In this document: piece after piece, positions 15,086-17,380 of the stretch
Layout of the letters: each line of letters opens with the position of its first letter
Position numbering within the stretch: position 1 is the stretch's first letter
Source of the DNA: Phycisphaerae bacterium
GTDB lineage: Bacteria > Planctomycetota > Phycisphaerae > JAJVII01
Reading direction: 5' to 3'
Length of the DNA: 17,380 bases
Assembly (NCBI GenBank): GCA_028706835.1
Contig: JAQTVL010000023.1
Span: 1-17,380, forward strand
Notes under the pieces: model-generated
The model's database searches: none
What the model saw: the letters and a program-made list of their open reading frames with translations, nothing else
What the model was told of the DNA's origin: nothing
Made by a program: the position numbers and the translations under genes

Positions 15086-15901
15086 TCACTTCCCCGTCAG
15101 CTTGCACTCATGATCTTTATACGTCGCCTGCCGGTCGGATAGCTCCTTGAAATCCACCGCCAGGCCGTCGAATTCCGGGCCGTCCACGCAGGCGAACTGA
15201 ATCTTGCCGCCGACCGTCACCCGGCACCCGCCGCACATCCCCGTCCCGTCCACCATGATCGGGTTCAGGCTGACCACCGTCTTGACGTTGGCCGCCCGGG
15301 TCAGCTTCACGATCGCCGCCATCATGCCCACCGGGCCGACGGCGAACACCTCGGCCGGCTTGCGGGCCGGGTCGTTGAGAATCTGCTCCAGCACCGCGGT
15401 GACGAAGCCCTTCACGCCCAGCGAGCCGTCCTCGGTGGTGACGAGCACCTCCTTAGAGAACTGCGCCAACTCGTCCCGCAGGATCACGTAGGGCGCACTT
15501 CGGCCGCCGATGATCGTCGTCACCTCATTGCCGGCTCGGGCGGCGGCGGCTGCCAGCGGAAACAGCACGGCCGTGCCCACGCCGCCGCCGACGCAGACCA
15601 CCTTGCCCACGTTGTGGATTTCGGTCGCCTTGCCCAGCGGCCCGGCCACGTCGCGAATGAATCCGCCCGCCTGGACCGCCACGATCCGTTGCGTGCTCAG
15701 GCCGACGGCCTGGATGATCAGCGTGATCGTGCCGGCGACCGGGTCGGCATCGGCGATGGTCAGCGGGATTCGCTCCGCGCCCTCCTCCAGCCGGACGATG
15801 ACGAACTGCCCCGGCTGGCGGGCCTTGGCCACTCGCGGCGCCCGCACGACCATGCGATGGACCTGCGGGGCCAACGTTTCGTTCCTGAGAACCTCGAACA
15901 T
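15086..15901 (-). CDS. nfnA: NfnA-type small subunit: FAD, NAD(P)H and [2Fe-2S] protein
   Basis: A 271-residue protein of the ferredoxin-NADP reductase fold, like PyrK and the sulfide dehydrogenase beta subunit. Residues about 44-51 (RIPLTIAD) lie where FAD binds, and GGGVGTA (105-111) forms the nucleotide-binding turn. The C-terminal cluster motif is MVDGTGMCGGC through C238, giving C223, C226 and C238 with D218 in the position where Nfn small subunits use an Asp ligand. With NfnB it would reversibly couple ferredoxin and NADH oxidation to NADP+ reduction in the cytoplasm. GGAGGAG lies eight bases before the ATG at 15901, a strong start. It is the first gene of the nfnA-nfnB-URO-D operon and diverges from the GH130 gene. 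Confidence 0.9.
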   Translation of the reverse strand: MFEVLRNETLAPQVHRMVVRAPRVAKARQPGQFVIVRLEEGAERIPLTIADADPVAGTITLIIQAVGLSTQRIVAVQAGGFIRDVAGPLGKATEIHNVGKVVCVGGGVGTAVLFPLAAAAARAGNEVTTIIGGRSAPYVILRDELAQFSKEVLVTTEDGSLGVKGFVTAVLEQILNDPARKPAEVFAVGPVGMMAAIVKLTRAANVKTVVSLNPIMVDGTGMCGGCRVTVGGKIQFACVDGPEFDGLAVDFKELSDRQATYKDHECKLTGK

Positions 15902-15970
15902 TCCGTCTTCTCCTCCTGCTCGTGCGCCCCGACAGTGACCCGCCGCGGACGCGGAAACTACGAAACATGC

Positions 15971-15999
15971 ATTTTAGCAGCAGGGCCGCCGGCGATAAA
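15971..15999 (-). promoter_or_regulatory. Possible promoter of the nfnA operon
   Basis: On the minus strand TTTATC (15999-15994), a 17-base spacer and TAAAAT (15976-15971). The -10 match is fair and the -35 match weak. GCGAATGAA occurs twice just upstream (from 16002 and 16013), possibly a regulatory direct repeat. Support is by consensus and position only. Confidence 0.35.
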
Positions 16000-16034
16000 G
16001 GGCGAATGAAACGCGAATGAAGCGCCCTCCTGTC

Positions 16035-16063
16035 TGGCGGACGCGGGGCGGTTGCCTTAGAAT
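16035..16063 (+). promoter_or_regulatory. Weak promoter candidate for the GH130 gene
   Basis: TAGAAT (16058-16063) matches five of six -10 positions and lies 20 bases before the start codon. The -35 region at 17 bases (TGGCGG) is poor. A strong AAGGAGG follows at 16072-16078. Confidence 0.25.
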
Positions 16064-16083
16064 CTGCCCGCAAGGAGGACCCG

Positions 16084-17082
16084 ATGACCGCCCCGATCAT
16101 CCACAAGCACGACGGCAACCCCATCCTCAAGGCCGCGGACCTGCCGTTTCCCGGCACGCTGGCCTACAACTGCGGCGTCTGTCGGTTCACCGGCAGATAC
16201 CTGATGTTCTTCCGCGTCGATCACTACATCGACAACGGCCTGCCCGACCGCATGAAGTGGGATCGCAAGCTGCTCATCGGCCGGGCCTGGAGCGACGACG
16301 GCATCCGGTTCCAGGTCGATCCTCAGCCGGCGTTCGTCGCGGAGAGCCCGGAAGAGGAGGGCAACGTTTACGATCCGCGCGTACAGGTGGTCGACGGCCG
16401 GCTCTACCTGTGCTACGCAACCGACACGTCGGTCGGCATCCGCTCGGGGCTGGCTGTCAGCGACGACGGCTATCAGTTCGAGCGGCTGTATCTGTCCGCG
16501 CCGGACAATCGCAACGCGGTACTGTTCCCGGAGCGCATCAACGGCTTGCTGACCCGGCTGGACCGACCGTTCGCGCGGATCTACCGCAGCACCCGGCCGT
16601 ACGACATCTGGCTGAGCCAATCGCCGGATGGCCGGTTCTGGGGCGGCCACAAGGTCGTGCTCGCCGCGTCGAAGAACCCGTGGTCGAACGACAAGATCGG
16701 CCCAGCCACGCCGCCGATCCGCACGAAGTATGGTTGGCTGGCGCTGTATCACGGCGTCTACCTCGACCCCAACCGCCCGCCCTGCGGCTGGGAGGGCACC
16801 TGGCGAAAGGTGTATATGGCCGGTGCGATGCTGCTCGACCTCGACCAGCCGCACCGCATCCTCCGGCTGTCGCCCGCGCCCGTGCTGCTGCCCGACGCCC
16901 CATACGAAGATGAGCGAAGCGGCGGGCTCAGGCCGAACGTCGTTTTCCCCGGCGGCCTGGTCGAGGAGCCCGACGGCCAGTGCCGCATCTACTGGGGTGC
17001 GGCCGACACGACGGTGGCTGTCGGCACAGCCCGGATCGACGACCTGGTGGCCGCCTGCACACAGGAGTACCCATGCGGGTGA
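16084..17082 (+). CDS. GH130-family glycoside phosphorylase (mannoside phosphorylase-like)
   Basis: A 332-residue five-bladed beta-propeller protein. GH130 enzymes release mannose 1-phosphate from beta-mannosides by phosphorolysis, though some members are hydrolases. Family features visible are DGNPIL at the N-terminus, VYDPRV with the presumed catalytic Asp97, NAVLFPERINGLLTRLDRP at 144-162, KIGPATPPIRTKYGWLALYHG at 204-224 and RPNVVFPGGLVEEPDG with YWGAADT near the end. These last blocks contain the Lys, Arg and His usually associated with phosphate binding, so phosphorolysis is favoured. There is no signal peptide, so it should be cytoplasmic. AAGGAGG lies five bases before the ATG. Linkage angle and chain-length preference cannot be read from sequence. 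A second phosphorylase, GH94, is encoded about 6 kb away. Confidence 0.93.
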   Translation: MTAPIIHKHDGNPILKAADLPFPGTLAYNCGVCRFTGRYLMFFRVDHYIDNGLPDRMKWDRKLLIGRAWSDDGIRFQVDPQPAFVAESPEEEGNVYDPRVQVVDGRLYLCYATDTSVGIRSGLAVSDDGYQFERLYLSAPDNRNAVLFPERINGLLTRLDRPFARIYRSTRPYDIWLSQSPDGRFWGGHKVVLAASKNPWSNDKIGPATPPIRTKYGWLALYHGVYLDPNRPPCGWEGTWRKVYMAGAMLLDLDQPHRILRLSPAPVLLPDAPYEDERSGGLRPNVVFPGGLVEEPDGQCRIYWGAADTTVAVGTARIDDLVAACTQEYPCG

Positions 17083-17119
17083 ACCGCGAAGGATTCACTT
17101 GCCGCCCAGCCGGGGACGA

Positions 17120-17178
17120 GAGTCAGATTTCAGCGGTCAGATTTCACACACACACACACCCGTCTTGAAATCTGACTC
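17120..17178. repeat. Hairpin-forming repeat 1 (GAGTCAGATTTCA / TGAAATCTGACTC)
   Basis: A perfect 13-bp inverted repeat (17120-17132 and 17166-17178). A third partial copy, TCAGATTTCA at 17137-17146, could pair instead with the right arm. The loop contains a (CA)7 dinucleotide run at 17145-17158. It lies 38 bases after the GH130 stop, but no T-run follows, so it is not a classical terminator. Confidence 0.85.
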
Positions 17179-17190
17179 GGACCGAAGATT

Positions 17191-17231
17191 TAGAAGATTT
17201 CAGCACATACCCCCCCTTTTGAAATCTTCTA
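17191..17231. repeat. Hairpin-forming repeat 2 (TAGAAGATTTCA / TGAAATCTTCTA)
   Basis: A perfect 12-bp inverted repeat (17191-17202 and 17220-17231) with a 17-base loop that includes a run of seven C. It shares the AGATTTCA core with the hairpin 12 bases upstream, so the pair looks like variants of one repeat family. Confidence 0.85.
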
Positions 17232-17293
17232 GACGTGCTGGCAAACGCTACGGTTGACGCCTCCCTCAGAACTCCATCCAGGGATCACATCGT

Positions 17294-17324
17294 CTATAAA
17301 TCTTGTTTTAGTAATGCTTTATAG
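17294..17324. promoter_or_regulatory. CTATAAA/TTTATAG dyad upstream of the edge promoter
   Basis: CTATAAA (17294-17300) and TTTATAG (17318-17324) are perfect 7-bp inverted copies with centres 24 bases apart, in a locally AT-rich stretch ending 10 bases before a promoter. Possibly an operator; the regulator is unknown. Confidence 0.35.
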
Positions 17325-17334
17325 CGTTTTGTTC

Positions 17335-17363
17335 TTGACTCTCTCCCCTCGTTGCCATAGACT
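17335..17363 (+). promoter_or_regulatory. Strong predicted promoter for a gene beyond the right edge
   Basis: TTGACT (17335-17340), a 17-base spacer and TAGACT (17358-17363). Five of six -35 positions and four of six -10 positions match, with ideal spacing, in a locally AT-rich region. The transcript would begin near 17370. The ATG at 17365 lies before the expected transcription start, so it is probably not the start codon. Confidence 0.6.
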
Positions 17364-17380
17364 CATGCAGACGATAAGCT

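Noticed and set aside
17120..17231. CRISPR array or classical intrinsic terminator after the GH130 gene
   Set aside because: The repeated units are inverted and too short with no spacers of regular length, and neither hairpin is followed by a T-run.

Overview
The window is GC-rich bacterial chromosomal DNA with tightly packed genes. No gene is diagnostic of a taxon. GH94 and GH130 glycoside phosphorylases, an NfnAB-type electron-bifurcating pair followed by a uroporphyrinogen-decarboxylase paralogue, a CstA transporter and many short dispersed repeats would fit an uncultured anaerobic or facultative member of the Planctomycetota (Phycisphaerae-like). That placement is inference.

Layout. (1) 1-3762, minus strand: the 5' two-thirds of a membrane sensor protein that runs off the left edge, nadB (L-aspartate oxidase) with a promoter almost touching its start codon, a strong terminator hairpin, and a soluble histidine kinase. 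(2) 3763-4307: a 545-base gap. Its right half looks like a leuS leader: a sigma70-like promoter, a 15-residue Leu-containing peptide and an intrinsic terminator just before leuS. (3) 4308-6920, plus strand: leuS, carrying an in-frame palindromic GC-rich insert in the editing domain. (4) 6921-7218: a small HicB-like gene enclosed by a 26-bp perfect inverted repeat that fills the whole gap between convergent leuS and the next gene. (5) 7219-12097, minus strand: a GH94-type phosphorylase with its own promoter, and cstA. (6) 12184-12327: a 144-bp MITE-like element with 22-bp terminal inverted repeats and a 10-bp target duplication. (7) 12407-15901, minus strand: an apparent operon nfnA-nfnB-UROD paralogue. 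(8) 16084-17082, plus strand: a GH130 phosphorylase, divergent from the nfn operon. (9) 17083-17380: two hairpins sharing an AGATTTCA core, then a strong outward-facing promoter for a gene beyond the window.

How the genes fit together. The GH94 and GH130 enzymes have no signal peptides, so they probably cleave imported beta-linked oligosaccharides with phosphate in the cytoplasm. CstA would import peptides or pyruvate in starvation. NfnAB would couple NADH, NADPH and ferredoxin pools, and its operon partner may be a corrinoid-type methyltransferase. NadB starts NAD synthesis. No RNA genes, CRISPR array or prophage were seen. The most interesting signals are the leuS leader, the hicB repeat cassette, the MITE, the terminal hairpins and the palindrome inside leuS.
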